From a virus, in IMG/VR virus record IMGVR_UViG_3300010373_000080, positions 1 to 41,832 of that record: DNA of 41,832 nucleotides; one strand, written 5' to 3'. Each line of letters begins with the position of its first letter. The first letter of the stretch is position 1. The notes beneath the pieces are model-generated. The model was not told the origin of the DNA. It ran no database searches and saw only the letters and a list, made by a program, of their open reading frames with translations. Below are positions 14,055 to 22,742 of this stretch, piece after piece. The position numbers and the translations under genes were made by a program.

Positions 14055-15116
14055 TTAGTATTGGAGGATCACTGTGCCGGCAGCGCCACTGCCACCGGCA
14101 GCGTTCGAGGCCCAAGTCGCATTGTAGACGGAGCCGCCGCCAGAGCCCGGTGCGCGCCCATTCTGGACTGAGGTACTGAAGGCCAAGGCTGATCGACCGC
14201 CGCCACCCTGAGAACTTGACCCGCCATTGCCCCCATAATAGGCAACGCCTATGCCCCCGGAACCATCCGTACCGTTGCCACCAGCCTGATTTATTTGGCC
14301 CCCAATACCTAGCCCACCCGTACCGCCGAACGTACCAGCGGTAGTAGCGCCGCCGCCACTGCCGCCCGGTGCCGACATGAATGCGCCAATACTGGAGGTC
14401 CCTCCAGTGCCACCGTTGGTGCCATAGCTTCCTGCCGAACTGGATGATGAGGCCGCACCGCCCGTACCTGCCGCCCCGACAATGATAGTAATAGTCTGGC
14501 CCGGCGTGACACTTATCCAGCCACTGGATGTTCCACCGGCAGCGCCACCGCCTGCTGGATATACGACGCCATTGCCGCCAACACCCATGCCGCCAGCACC
14601 GCCGCCCCCGCCAACACACGTGCAGTTAATTTGGTATGTATTGGCCGGAACGGTGAAAGTGTAAGTTCCCGCCGCAGCATAAGACGTAAGAGAGGTCGCC
14701 TTCGGCGTAATCAGAACCCAATTTGCGGGCGAAACACCATCTGGATTGGTGGTGTTATTATCAGCCGTACTCATCCATATGACGCCGGTTGCCGTAGCAC
14801 TTGCTAGGATCGCGCCCTGCGGATAGCCTCCGATAGAAGCTGAAAAGCCAGAATCATAGACAGCGAGACCGCCAGCGCTTTGCCATTGGTTCCATTGTGT
14901 GATCTGCTTCAGAATGCCGTTGAAATCCTGGCCCCATGGCGGCGTTCCGCCAGCCCCCACAGGGAGAAATGTCAATGGAGGAAAGCCATCCGTCAATGAG
15001 GCGGCGCCATTGGTGACGCCGATTTGAGAGGCTTGCGGGATCGTTCGGATATAGCCAACACCTGCAGAGTTCGCGAACGGAATCGCGAACTTGCTCGGGA
15101 TCTGAGAAGCCTGCAT
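14055..15116 (-). CDS. Tail fibre with glycine-rich distal domain
   Basis: 353 residues. The N-terminal ~160 residues look like a phage fibre attachment part (TPPWGQDFNGILKQITQWNQW, seen in many collar/fibre proteins; conserved W and Q). From about residue 170 a TFTVPANTYQINCTCVGGG start leads into a low-complexity domain rich in GG, GGG and SG runs up to the end, closing with GTVILQY. Glycine-rich tips such as the polyglycine sandwich of some phage adhesins bind host receptors. This is probably the receptor-binding fibre. The repetitive DNA makes it a likely recombination site. Confidence 0.78.
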   Translation of the reverse strand: MQASQIPSKFAIPFANSAGVGYIRTIPQASQIGVTNGAASLTDGFPPLTFLPVGAGGTPPWGQDFNGILKQITQWNQWQSAGGLAVYDSGFSASIGGYPQGAILASATATGVIWMSTADNNTTNPDGVSPANWVLITPKATSLTSYAAAGTYTFTVPANTYQINCTCVGGGGGAGGMGVGGNGVVYPAGGGAAGGTSSGWISVTPGQTITIIVGAAGTGGAASSSSSAGSYGTNGGTGGTSSIGAFMSAPGGSGGGATTAGTFGGTGGLGIGGQINQAGGNGTDGSGGIGVAYYGGNGGSSSQGGGGRSALAFSTSVQNGRAPGSGGGSVYNATWASNAAGGSGAAGTVILQY

Positions 15117-15126
15117 TTGATTTTTC

Positions 15127-15876
15127 CTAGATGATGACGACCGAAGCGGCCACGCCAGTCGATTTCGGGAGCACGCCAGATTGCTGGACGATTGCTAGCT
15201 CGACGGGGGAAAGCTGGAATGTGAAGGTGTAGGTCATGACCATGGTCTCGATCGTCTGACCATTGTAGAAAGATGCCTGATTGAAGCCGAAGGCATTCTG
15301 AGATTCTGCAAACCCGAACCAGCTCCCGCCCTGAAAGCCATCCGTGACATACGCATTCCCCCGATTGGGAAAGAGCGTCATCAGAATTCGATTGATGGCC
15401 GGGATCGAGCCGTCCGTGATGTTCGCTGCGGCCTTTGCAAAGATGAGCTGCCGATAGCTTTCATCCGAGAGGGCGTAGTTCTCTGTCAGGGTCGATCCGG
15501 AGTAGAACGGGCCTTGTCCGAACGTGTAAGAGCCTGGGAGAGCTTCGTTGAAGCCGAACCAGTTGCCAGTCTCGACCTGCAGGACGCGATTGACGCCTAC
15601 TATTCTTCCCCAGCAGTCTAGACCAACTCCTTGAGCAGTATCAATGTTCCAGATCGCGTCGAAAAAAGTGTCAAAGTTTTTCGTTTGATCAAGATATTCG
15701 AAGATATTCTCAATCAACTGGATCAGGATCGGCGAATTTGCGTACTGGCTCAGTACTGTCGACCAAATCGAAAATGGCGGGATCGTCCCGAGAGGACTGA
15801 CGCCGATTTGGAATAAGCCAAGACCATTGGACCCCGGTTGTGGACCAGACGGATAGATTGGGCCTGTATCGGTCAT
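15127..15876 (-). CDS. Baseplate protein, DUF2612 family
   Basis: 249 residues. Motifs typical of DUF2612 are visible: NIDTAQGVGLDCWGRIVGV near residue 80, ESYRQLIFAKAAANITDGSI and the duplicated WFGFNEALPGSYTFGQG / WFGFAESQNAFGFNQAS segments. Members lie after the J-like baseplate gene in contractile-tail phages and take the place of gpI-type wedge proteins that connect the baseplate to the fibres. The gene starts four bases after the J-like stop and precedes the fibre, matching that order. Confidence 0.85.
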   Translation of the reverse strand: MTDTGPIYPSGPQPGSNGLGLFQIGVSPLGTIPPFSIWSTVLSQYANSPILIQLIENIFEYLDQTKNFDTFFDAIWNIDTAQGVGLDCWGRIVGVNRVLQVETGNWFGFNEALPGSYTFGQGPFYSGSTLTENYALSDESYRQLIFAKAAANITDGSIPAINRILMTLFPNRGNAYVTDGFQGGSWFGFAESQNAFGFNQASFYNGQTIETMVMTYTFTFQLSPVELAIVQQSGVLPKSTGVAASVVII

Positions 15877-15879
15877 GGC

Positions 15880-17316
15880 TTAGCTCAGCGTGACGATGAT
15901 GTTATTGGCCGAGATGGTTGGCACCTGATTGATGTTGACCGGGATATCAAAGAGGCTGGCCACGACCGATTTCATGGATTCCGATCCTACGGTCTGGCTA
16001 TTGCTAACGATGTATGTCCCCGTGCCGCCAGACCCGGTTCCAAGGGCTGTGATCCTTGTCCCTATAACCAGATTGCCAGTCGTGTCGGTGATAGTCTGCC
16101 CAACTGCCAATGTACCCGAAGCAACCGCCGAAACGGTCAGGGTTGAGCCAGAAATGGACCCGGTGAAGGATGCAGCCGGACTATTGGTAGATCCGACCTC
16201 AATAGAGATGATCTGCGCCCATGCCCCGAGAGCGGCGACTGGGGCATAAAATCGGCTTGCATAGAGCGTCACGCCGATCTTGGCTCTAGGACCGCCATCC
16301 CCGCCGGCGAAGGCGCTTATGATCGCATTCTGGATCTGTGTGGCAGCATCGGCGGGAACAAGAGAGCTGTTCGTGATATTCACTGCGAACAGGATCGGCA
16401 GTGGATCAGGGATTTCGAATTGAACCGTATATGTCGGATAAGGCGGCACGTAGCCGGTGCTCGTGTCCTGCACTTGAACCGATGTATTCCCATTATATGC
16501 ACAGCCAGGAGCTTTCTTTGACCAGATTGCCCGAGCGACGGCGGATGCGTCACCACCGACGACGGCGACATAGAGAGAGTTCGGAGAAAGCGTGACGCCG
16601 CCGATTGTAACCGGGCTATTGGTATCGTTTTCCGTTACATACGCGTCGATCACATTCGAGACCGTGAGGACTGCGCCTTTGACCGAAGGAAGGGAACCGA
16701 TCGAATTCAGCGCGACTGAGGCAGCGCGTCGTGCCTCAAAGGCCTGACGGCTCTCGACATTATTGCCAAGCACGCCATCCGATGGGTTGTTGATCGAATC
16801 CCAGCCAGGAATGGACTGATAGATCTGGTTCAACGTATCGGCCGGGCAAGGAATAGGACCAGGCACCAGGCATTCGAACGTCAATGTGATATTGCCGGAA
16901 ACCGGGATAGTTCCGGCTTCCGTGCAGATGTATTGATTGCCATCCGAAGCAAGCGCCAAGGCCCCTTCCGGGATGACAACACCCTCAAGGCCAGTACATA
17001 CGGCTTGAACGACTGTCGGCTGCGATGGGTTGCGCTCGATGAAATAGATACGTGCAATGCCGTCCTGCATGCGTCCCGAGGCATAGGCCGGGTCGACTTG
17101 CTGGGTGTATTTCAAGAAGGTCTGATTGACCTCATCGATGACAGCCGTTTCGCTCGATGCGAGCTGACCTTGCGGCGTCGTCAGATCGATATTCAGATTC
17201 CCGCCGAAAGCAGAATTGATATCCTCCAAGACGCCGGCAAGGACGGTTTCTGCCGAGGGTATAATAAACCCTGCATCCGTCCACGTCGGGGACGGGACGT
17301 TGGTTGTAACAGCCAT
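15880..17316 (-). CDS. Baseplate J-like wedge protein
   Basis: 478 residues. The N-terminus ([19 protein letters not shown]) and the central part ([20 protein letters not shown]) are typical of baseplate J/gp47-like proteins, which form the wedge ring of contractile tails. Near the C-terminus, residues 383-450, one copy of a beta-rich module is inserted ([16 protein letters not shown]...[13 protein letters not shown]). The same module occurs in the sheath, neck and cement proteins of this phage. Order gp25-like, J-like, DUF2612 supports the assignment. Confidence 0.9.
   Translation of the reverse strand: MAVTTNVPSPTWTDAGFIIPSAETVLAGVLEDINSAFGGNLNIDLTTPQGQLASSETAVIDEVNQTFLKYTQQVDPAYASGRMQDGIARIYFIERNPSQPTVVQAVCTGLEGVVIPEGALALASDGNQYICTEAGTIPVSGNITLTFECLVPGPIPCPADTLNQIYQSIPGWDSINNPSDGVLGNNVESRQAFEARRAASVALNSIGSLPSVKGAVLTVSNVIDAYVTENDTNSPVTIGGVTLSPNSLYVAVVGGDASAVARAIWSKKAPGCAYNGNTSVQVQDTSTGYVPPYPTYTVQFEIPDPLPILFAVNITNSSLVPADAATQIQNAIISAFAGGDGGPRAKIGVTLYASRFYAPVAALGAWAQIISIEVGSTNSPAASFTGSISGSTLTVSAVASGTLAVGQTITDTTGNLVIGTRITALGTGSGGTGTYIVSNSQTVGSESMKSVVASLFDIPVNINQVPTISANNIIVTLS
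15967..16170 (-). repeat. Beta-rich module, single copy in the J-like protein
   Basis: Encodes residues 383-450 of the J-like protein with the pattern G-S-x-L-T-V-S-A-V, [17 protein letters not shown]. It is shared with three other virion proteins of this window. Confidence 0.7.
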
Positions 17317-17327
17317 TTATGGAACCC

Positions 17328-17681
17328 TTAGAAGGATGCGGCGGAAACCGTGCCGTCTTCAGCAGTTATCTGCACTTGACCAGTGACCACGCGATTATCC
17401 CAGGACGTGATGAAACATTGCGATGTCGCCACACCGGGAACGGTAAGGGCCGCCTCATTGAAATAGGCTTTCATCAGCGAGATCGGCGGTGCATAGCCGA
17501 GGATTTGCGAGAAGTAAGGAATACCAATCGAGGTATTGTAGAATACTTCGCCAGCGAATGTTCTGATCGCGCTCGCCGCGTCTTGCGCAAGCGCATAGGG
17601 TTCGCTGGCCACGGCGATATTGCCTGCGGTATCGACGGCCAAATCCCATGTGGCCGTGTCGAGCAAGAGCGTCGAAGACAT
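17328..17681 (-). CDS. Baseplate wedge protein, gp25-like
   Basis: 117 residues. The pattern WDLAVDTAGNIAVA, ALAQDAASAIRTFAGEVFYN and then GIPYFSQILGY matches short gp25/W-like wedge proteins of myoviruses, which contribute to sheath-baseplate contact. Only one base separates its start from the spike gene's stop, and the J-like gene follows after 11 bases, the expected baseplate order. Confidence 0.82.
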   Translation of the reverse strand: MSSTLLLDTATWDLAVDTAGNIAVASEPYALAQDAASAIRTFAGEVFYNTSIGIPYFSQILGYAPPISLMKAYFNEAALTVPGVATSQCFITSWDNRVVTGQVQITAEDGTVSAASF

Positions 17682-17682
17682 A

Positions 17683-18342
17683 TCATGTTCCTGGATTTGG
17701 CGGCGCTTCTGGACCCGGCGGGGTGGTTGGGTGCGTATGGTTCTGCAGGGTCACCGCATCGCCAGTACCGAAGCCGGCCGTGATGCCGCCTGTTACCGTC
17801 AAGTTTCCGGTCATTGCGATCGATCCGAGTTTGGTCTCGATGACATTGCCGTTCTTATCGGCCATCGTGATTCCGTCATCACGAAAATGGATGTATTGGT
17901 CTGGCGTATCCTGATTGAACAAGTTTCCGTGGTAGACACCGTCTGCCAAGTCATGCATGCGAAACGAGCCGGGGTTTGACTGCACCCCTTTGTTCGCCTT
18001 CAACGATGACATATCGCGGTCACCAATCGACATGTGGCCTAGGTCGTTGACCTTGGGATCATTGATGATCGTATTGCCACCGCCTTGGCTTCGGGAAACC
18101 GGGATGCCGTAAATGATCCCGTGCGGGGTTTGGTTACCCTGACCATCGATTTGATTGATGAGCGGCTGGACATCCACAGTCGGCGCCGGCCCTACCCCGC
18201 CACCATGCACTGCGATAATCTTGACCGGGACTAGCGTGCGGACTTCGCCCAGCTTCTGCCTGATATGGAAATCAAGGACATTATAGTCCGAGGAGTCGTC
18301 AAACGTGCCCTGCTGGCCAAAGAACTTCTCTGGAGCGGCCAT
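17683..18342 (-). CDS. Baseplate spike, Gp138 family
   Basis: 219 residues. The N-terminal ~110 residues match the Gp138 N-terminal domain (KIIAVHGGGVGPAPTVDVQP, an OB-fold), followed by a beta-structured needle region (KLGSIAMTGNLTVTGG). The C-terminus LQNHTHPTTPPGP contains an HxH pair like the metal-binding tip of membrane-puncturing spikes. It would cap the tail tube and pierce the outer membrane. It lies directly after the hub gene. Confidence 0.88.
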   Translation of the reverse strand: MAAPEKFFGQQGTFDDSSDYNVLDFHIRQKLGEVRTLVPVKIIAVHGGGVGPAPTVDVQPLINQIDGQGNQTPHGIIYGIPVSRSQGGGNTIINDPKVNDLGHMSIGDRDMSSLKANKGVQSNPGSFRMHDLADGVYHGNLFNQDTPDQYIHFRDDGITMADKNGNVIETKLGSIAMTGNLTVTGGITAGFGTGDAVTLQNHTHPTTPPGPEAPPNPGT

Positions 18343-18343
18343 G

Positions 18344-19204
18344 TTACTGAGTTCCCGTCGCGATCAGTTCGAGGACTTGGAACCACTTGCCCCCAGGGGT
18401 TTGGGATTCCAGTTCGTAAAAGATGCTTTTGACTTGCCATTTGCCATTTGCTGGCGTGAGATCGCTTTTGACCTCGACCAAGGAGAGCTGCTTGACAGCC
18501 GGATTAAACAGGCACCGCACTATGACGATGTTCTGATTGAACATCGGATAGCCGACTAGTCCGGTATCTGGGGAGATCAGGATAGCATCTCCCTGCCGCG
18601 GCTGACCGCGCGGGGAGATAACCATCTTGCTCGGCTCGTAGATCAGATCGATATTGCCATGGCGCGCGATTGCCATAGCCTGGGTCCACGCCGTACCCCC
18701 GAAATACGGGTTTGAGAGCTTGACGTTGACGCCGTTGTTTTCGAAGGCAAAACCCATCTGCTTCGCCAGGTTGCCCATCATGCCCGCCGCATCGGCCGAT
18801 CCCTTGATGCTGAGCGCCGGGACAGGCTTCACTGCTTGGAATGGACCGGGTGACGCTTCCACACGAAATGCCTCCTGAGGCATGCTCTGAGCATCGACGA
18901 AGGCCGAGAAGATCGTCCCGCCAAAGACGAGCGTCATACCCGTTTCATCATCCCCAGCCTCAACCGAGATGCTATTGAAGTAGCGAGCATTGGCCTGTGT
19001 GCCGACCGTAGAAAGCTGGTTCATCAAAGATAGAGGCAGACCATAGACCGCCAGGCGCATGGTATTACTGGACACGCCGCCGGTAGCGTCAATATTAGCC
19101 GAAGCCCTTAATCCGGTCACCGTGGCTGTGTTATTTTTGCCACTTCCAAAACTTCCGTTTGCCAAATTGAACTGGATCGTCAGTTTTTTCTCGGTAAATG
19201 ACAT
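18344..19204 (-). CDS. Baseplate hub protein
   Basis: 286 residues. The N-terminus reads as a beta-rich hub segment (KKLTIQFNLANGSFG, then MRLAVYGLPLSLMNQLS) and the C-terminus WQVKSIFYELESQTPGG resembles gp27/gp44-like hub folds of simplified contractile tails. It lies between the plug and spike genes, which is the position of the hub in such phages. The family is judged mainly from order and general pattern, so the call is firm as baseplate and less firm as hub. Confidence 0.75.
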   Translation of the reverse strand: MSFTEKKLTIQFNLANGSFGSGKNNTATVTGLRASANIDATGGVSSNTMRLAVYGLPLSLMNQLSTVGTQANARYFNSISVEAGDDETGMTLVFGGTIFSAFVDAQSMPQEAFRVEASPGPFQAVKPVPALSIKGSADAAGMMGNLAKQMGFAFENNGVNVKLSNPYFGGTAWTQAMAIARHGNIDLIYEPSKMVISPRGQPRQGDAILISPDTGLVGYPMFNQNIVIVRCLFNPAVKQLSLVEVKSDLTPANGKWQVKSIFYELESQTPGGKWFQVLELIATGTQ

Positions 19205-19259
19205 TTGGATGAATATCCCGCATCTTGCCTAGAGCGCGATGTGAGCGCATGTTTCTGTT

Positions 19260-19634
19260 ATGTTCATCGCGCCCCTGCTCATCGCCATCGTTCTCGTCAT
19301 CGCGTTTCCGCGTCTGATGAGATTCATTCTAAGTCTGTTGGCTTTCGGGGTGCTCTTTGTCGTGGCATCGTGCATTGACCACGCTAGAGCCGAAGGACTT
19401 TCAACGCGGGACGCGATGCGCAGATGTCTCGCAGTATACGCGCAGACCAATGCAAGCGATCTTCTCGCCATGAAGGCGTTCGGATCCGATCCATCACTCC
19501 CTCTGGCGCACGCGTGCGGCGGGTATGCTGAAACCTACATCACCCTGTGCCAACAGCGAGGTAATCCCGCTATAGAATGCTTGGATGATGTTCGCAAAGA
19601 TGCTGAGCAAGCGATTGCCCGACAGATCAATTAG
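19260..19634 (+). CDS. Plus-strand membrane/periplasmic moron protein
   Basis: 124 residues. Two hydrophobic stretches lie at the start (FIAPLLIAIVLVIAFP and FILSLLAFGVLFVVASC); the second could also end as a signal peptide (HARA-EG) if translation begins at Met20. The remaining ~80 residues carry four cysteines (RRC, HAC, TLC, IEC), a pattern suited to periplasmic disulfides. It fits exactly between two minus-strand baseplate genes and overlaps one by four bases. No family is recognised. As plus-strand cargo in a late operon it could act in the lysogen, for example in superinfection exclusion; that is inference. Confidence 0.7.
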   Translation: MFIAPLLIAIVLVIAFPRLMRFILSLLAFGVLFVVASCIDHARAEGLSTRDAMRRCLAVYAQTNASDLLAMKAFGSDPSLPLAHACGGYAETYITLCQQRGNPAIECLDDVRKDAEQAIARQIN

Positions 19635-19936
19635 GCTGACAGTTCTTCCGGCGTGAGGTAGGTCAGAAAATACCGAATTCCTAACCCGGTATAATCAGGG
19701 TCATTGCTGCCGTGGGTGTCAATGAAAGAGAAATCTCCTGAATAGCCTAGATAGGCCGACCGGATAATTCGGTTCTGGTTCTCGCAGATCACGCCACCGA
19801 TGATGAGGGTATTCTCCAGATAGATGTCAATGAACAGGCCGTTATAGGTCTGATAGATATTCAATTGCGTCACCTGACTGTTTAAGGTCGTGGTGACGGT
19901 TTGGTTCGGAATGGCCTGCAGGGGAACGATCAACAT
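19631..19936 (-). CDS. Baseplate plug protein, Pam3 gp18-like
   Basis: 101 residues. The sequence starts LIVPLQAIPNQTVTTTLNSQ and continues NIYQTYNGLFIDIYLENTLI, GGVICENQNRIIRS and FIDTHGSNDPDYTGLG, a pattern I know from the Pam3 plug gp18 domain family of small contractile-tail phages. The plug closes the baseplate below the tube. Its place between the upstream tail gene and the hub matches that gene order. Confidence 0.82.
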   Translation of the reverse strand: MLIVPLQAIPNQTVTTTLNSQVTQLNIYQTYNGLFIDIYLENTLIIGGVICENQNRIIRSAYLGYSGDFSFIDTHGSNDPDYTGLGIRYFLTYLTPEELSA

Positions 19937-19941
19937 GGTCG

Positions 19942-20583
19942 TTATGCCGCCTGTCTTCCGCCAGAGGATCGAATAGCGCCGGTCTGTGCTGCCTGTAGAG
20001 TGGTAGCGCTTACCGGTTGCACAGTGCCGCCATTAACCTGAGAAGCCGCTGTAGGGCTCGCTGTGTTCGACATAGCCTGTACGCCGGTCTCTCTCACCTC
20101 TTCCGTCCAGACGTCGACCGACAGCAAGCCGACACCATTCGTAGCGGTCTGCGAATAATCATAATGCGTCACATTCACGCTAGAATAGATCGCGATCGGC
20201 GTCACGATGGTATAGAGGTTCAGGTCCCCCGCAATCGCATCAATCGAGGCCAGAAAGGCTTCCTTGTTCGCATCCGATCCGCCGGCTGTAAAGCGAAAGC
20301 GCCCATCAAATGGAATGAACACCTTGTTGTATGAGGCGAACGCTCCCTTCTCGACCGGGAAATCAGAAATCGACCATTGCTTTCGCAGATCGAAGGAAAC
20401 GACATTATCTGCAAGAACGACCGGAGATCCGCCCAGATAGATACCCCATGGCTGTTGCAGAAATCCCCCTGTGAACAGGGAGGCCGCGTCTTTCGTCAAC
20501 AGCGATATGATCTGCCCGACACCGCCCGCAAAGAGGACGGACGGCACCCCCGGCACATTTGGAACATTGACCGGGAAAGCCAT
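19942..20583 (-). CDS. Tail/baseplate protein following the tape measure
   Basis: 213 residues. It begins with a hydrophobic, proline-punctuated stretch (VNVPNVPGVPSVLFAGG) and a middle with beta-rich SFDLRKQWSISDFP and RFRFTAGGSDANKEAFLASI; the C-terminal 40 residues are low-complexity and probably disordered. Its ATG overlaps the tape-measure stop. In contractile-tail phages this slot holds a tube-tip or hub-linking protein. I assign it by position, not by a recognised motif. Confidence 0.65.
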   Translation of the reverse strand: MAFPVNVPNVPGVPSVLFAGGVGQIISLLTKDAASLFTGGFLQQPWGIYLGGSPVVLADNVVSFDLRKQWSISDFPVEKGAFASYNKVFIPFDGRFRFTAGGSDANKEAFLASIDAIAGDLNLYTIVTPIAIYSSVNVTHYDYSQTATNGVGLLSVDVWTEEVRETGVQAMSNTASPTAASQVNGGTVQPVSATTLQAAQTGAIRSSGGRQAA

Positions 20584-22739
20584 TAGCGAGGTCCATAGTT
20601 AGCCGTGGCTGCCGCCGTTGAGCGCACCATGGCATCGGTGACTTTGTTCGCGATACCTTGGGCATCGGTTGCGTTCGGGGCATTCACTTGGATTGTGCCT
20701 ACCTGAAATGAATGCGAATTCGTCGCGCTGGATGAACGATTGTCATTCGAGATGTTTGACAAGGATGCCGACAGGCCGGCTCCAGTGGGGACGTTCAAGC
20801 CGGAAGGCTGATAGCCGCGAAGATAACTAGCGGCCTGAGCTGAGCGGCCTCTTTGGATGGGACCTCTATAGCCTTCAAATCGCTTGCCAATGGCATCAGC
20901 CTGCGAAAGATCAGACTGCTTTTTCCAACCGGGGATCATCTCCTCCGCTTCCATGGCGAAGTAATCGGTTTGGGTATCGAAATCCTTCCAGTCATTTCCT
21001 CGCAATTTTGCAAACTGCTTCAGACGCGCTAGACGGCTTCTGTTCCATTGGAATAGACCCCACGAACCACCAGGGACTTGAGGATCGCCCATTGTACCCG
21101 AACGAAAACCTGATTCGGCATTGGCATTCCCAGCGGCGATAGCTGCGGCTGCTGGTGACCATCCATGTTGAGTAACCAGGCGGTCCATGAGGCGCTTGGC
21201 TGATCCAGTCACCTTCCCAGACGGTTTCCCATTCGGAAGACCGGAGTCATCGACATCGAGCGCGCTAGAGCCTCGTCCGGACGCCGGTGCTGGGGCAGCA
21301 GAGGCGGTACCACCACCGAAGAGGCCGCCAATGAAGTTGCCAACGCTTTGCCAGAAGCCTCCGCCACCCGAATTATTGGCAGCGATCACTGGAACAGGGT
21401 TCGATTTCGATATGGGCCGACCGTCAACGCCGCCGAGGAAGGAATCCAAGGAAGAATCTCGACCATTACCAAGACCGCCGAAATTGTTCTGCAGGGCATC
21501 GGCATGGCCACTGGCATCAGTTGGGTCACGACCAAAGAGCATATCCCAGATGGAGCGACCAGATTTCTTGATCGTCTTCATATCCGGGGCTGCGGCAGTA
21601 TCCGTTAGGGCATAGGCAGCGCCCGCAATACCAAATATCTTCGCCAGAGAGCCAAGACCAAAGCCAGCAGCGGTTCCGGCTCCTGGTGATCCTCCACCGG
21701 TCGCAACCGCTCGAAGACTACCGAGCATTCCCAGAACCTTGCCCCCGGCCCAAAGACCAATGAGGAGTTCTGTCGCCTTAACCACGCCTCCCAGGGCATC
21801 GGCGACGGCCTTGGCATCGTTGCCGAAGTCTTTCAGACCTTGGCCGACGGCCTTCCAATCAATACTCTGCAGATAGTTCGCAAAATCCTTGACGCCCTGA
21901 ACGATGCCGCTCTTAAGCCAGTCCTGATTCTGCGTGATCCATTCCGTCATCTGGGTCAGAAGCTTGGCAAGCTCTGGTCCGAGAGTCTCGAGAACGGTAT
22001 TAGCCAGCGAAACAGCGGTCTGCTGAAGGGTTACCCACTTCTCTTGCAGTTGCTGCGCGGCTTTGATGGCGTCATTCTGCGGCGACAGTTTCTTGAGTTG
22101 ATCAATATAGGCCCCGATACCGTTGCCATATTTGATCATCACATTGGCGGTGGCATCATCGATGCCCATACCTTGGGCGATGAAGTGAACCTGTGAAGGA
22201 TCGATCTGGTTCAGGCGCTGGAGAGCCGTAGCGGTGTCCTGAAGGAACTTGTCGATCCCGTGATCACGGTCGATGTTCATCCCGCTCAGAGCTTGAAGCT
22301 GGCTATACTCCTTGGGAAGAGCCTGACCGTTACGATGAAGGTCATATAAGGCTTTGCCGAGACGCTCAAAGGTAGCCGCCGTCTGTTCGGATGACCCCCC
22401 GACACGTTCGGCCGCAGCGCCCCAAGCATAAAGGGTTTGCGGGGATGTGTTCAGATTGCGGGAGAACCTGCCAAGGGCCGCATCGGCACCGACTAGATCC
22501 CCGATGAACTCCTTGATGCCCCTAGCGCCAACGAAGACTGCGTAGAGACCGAGAACTTCGCGCGTGATCTTGCTGATGCTATCGGCGGTTTTCTTGGCCG
22601 ACTCCTCAATCGTCTTCCCACCCTTGACGACCGTATCAACGGTCTTATTGGAGGTATCGACAATATCCTTGCTGCCCTTTTTAAAGTCAGCAGGGTCGAG
22701 GCCTAATTTTACGATGAGGCTGTCGATCACGTTTGCCAA
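20583..22739 (-). CDS. Tail tape measure protein with phage tail lysozyme domain
   Basis: 718 residues from a TTG, chosen because AAAGGAGG lies seven bases upstream. The N-terminal ~350 residues are helical, with hydrophobic segments in the middle (ELLIGLWAGGKVLGMLGSL). Residues about 516-640 form a tail-lysozyme domain: HGWSPAAAAIAAGNANAESG with likely catalytic Glu542, then SWGLFQWNRSR. It sets tail length and helps open the cell wall during DNA entry. The gene follows the frameshifted chaperones, the standard order. Length is short for a tape measure, suggesting a short tail. Confidence 0.9.
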   Translation of the reverse strand: MANVIDSLIVKLGLDPADFKKGSKDIVDTSNKTVDTVVKGGKTIEESAKKTADSISKITREVLGLYAVFVGARGIKEFIGDLVGADAALGRFSRNLNTSPQTLYAWGAAAERVGGSSEQTAATFERLGKALYDLHRNGQALPKEYSQLQALSGMNIDRDHGIDKFLQDTATALQRLNQIDPSQVHFIAQGMGIDDATANVMIKYGNGIGAYIDQLKKLSPQNDAIKAAQQLQEKWVTLQQTAVSLANTVLETLGPELAKLLTQMTEWITQNQDWLKSGIVQGVKDFANYLQSIDWKAVGQGLKDFGNDAKAVADALGGVVKATELLIGLWAGGKVLGMLGSLRAVATGGGSPGAGTAAGFGLGSLAKIFGIAGAAYALTDTAAAPDMKTIKKSGRSIWDMLFGRDPTDASGHADALQNNFGGLGNGRDSSLDSFLGGVDGRPISKSNPVPVIAANNSGGGGFWQSVGNFIGGLFGGGTASAAPAPASGRGSSALDVDDSGLPNGKPSGKVTGSAKRLMDRLVTQHGWSPAAAAIAAGNANAESGFRSGTMGDPQVPGGSWGLFQWNRSRLARLKQFAKLRGNDWKDFDTQTDYFAMEAEEMIPGWKKQSDLSQADAIGKRFEGYRGPIQRGRSAQAASYLRGYQPSGLNVPTGAGLSASLSNISNDNRSSSATNSHSFQVGTIQVNAPNATDAQGIANKVTDAMVRSTAAATANYGPR

Positions 22740-22742
22740 AGA

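Noticed and set aside
13924-14619. Trp/Arg-rich minus-strand frame overlapping the fibre gene
   Set aside because: Off-frame translation of the glycine codons of the fibre; GGN repeats read as Trp and Arg.
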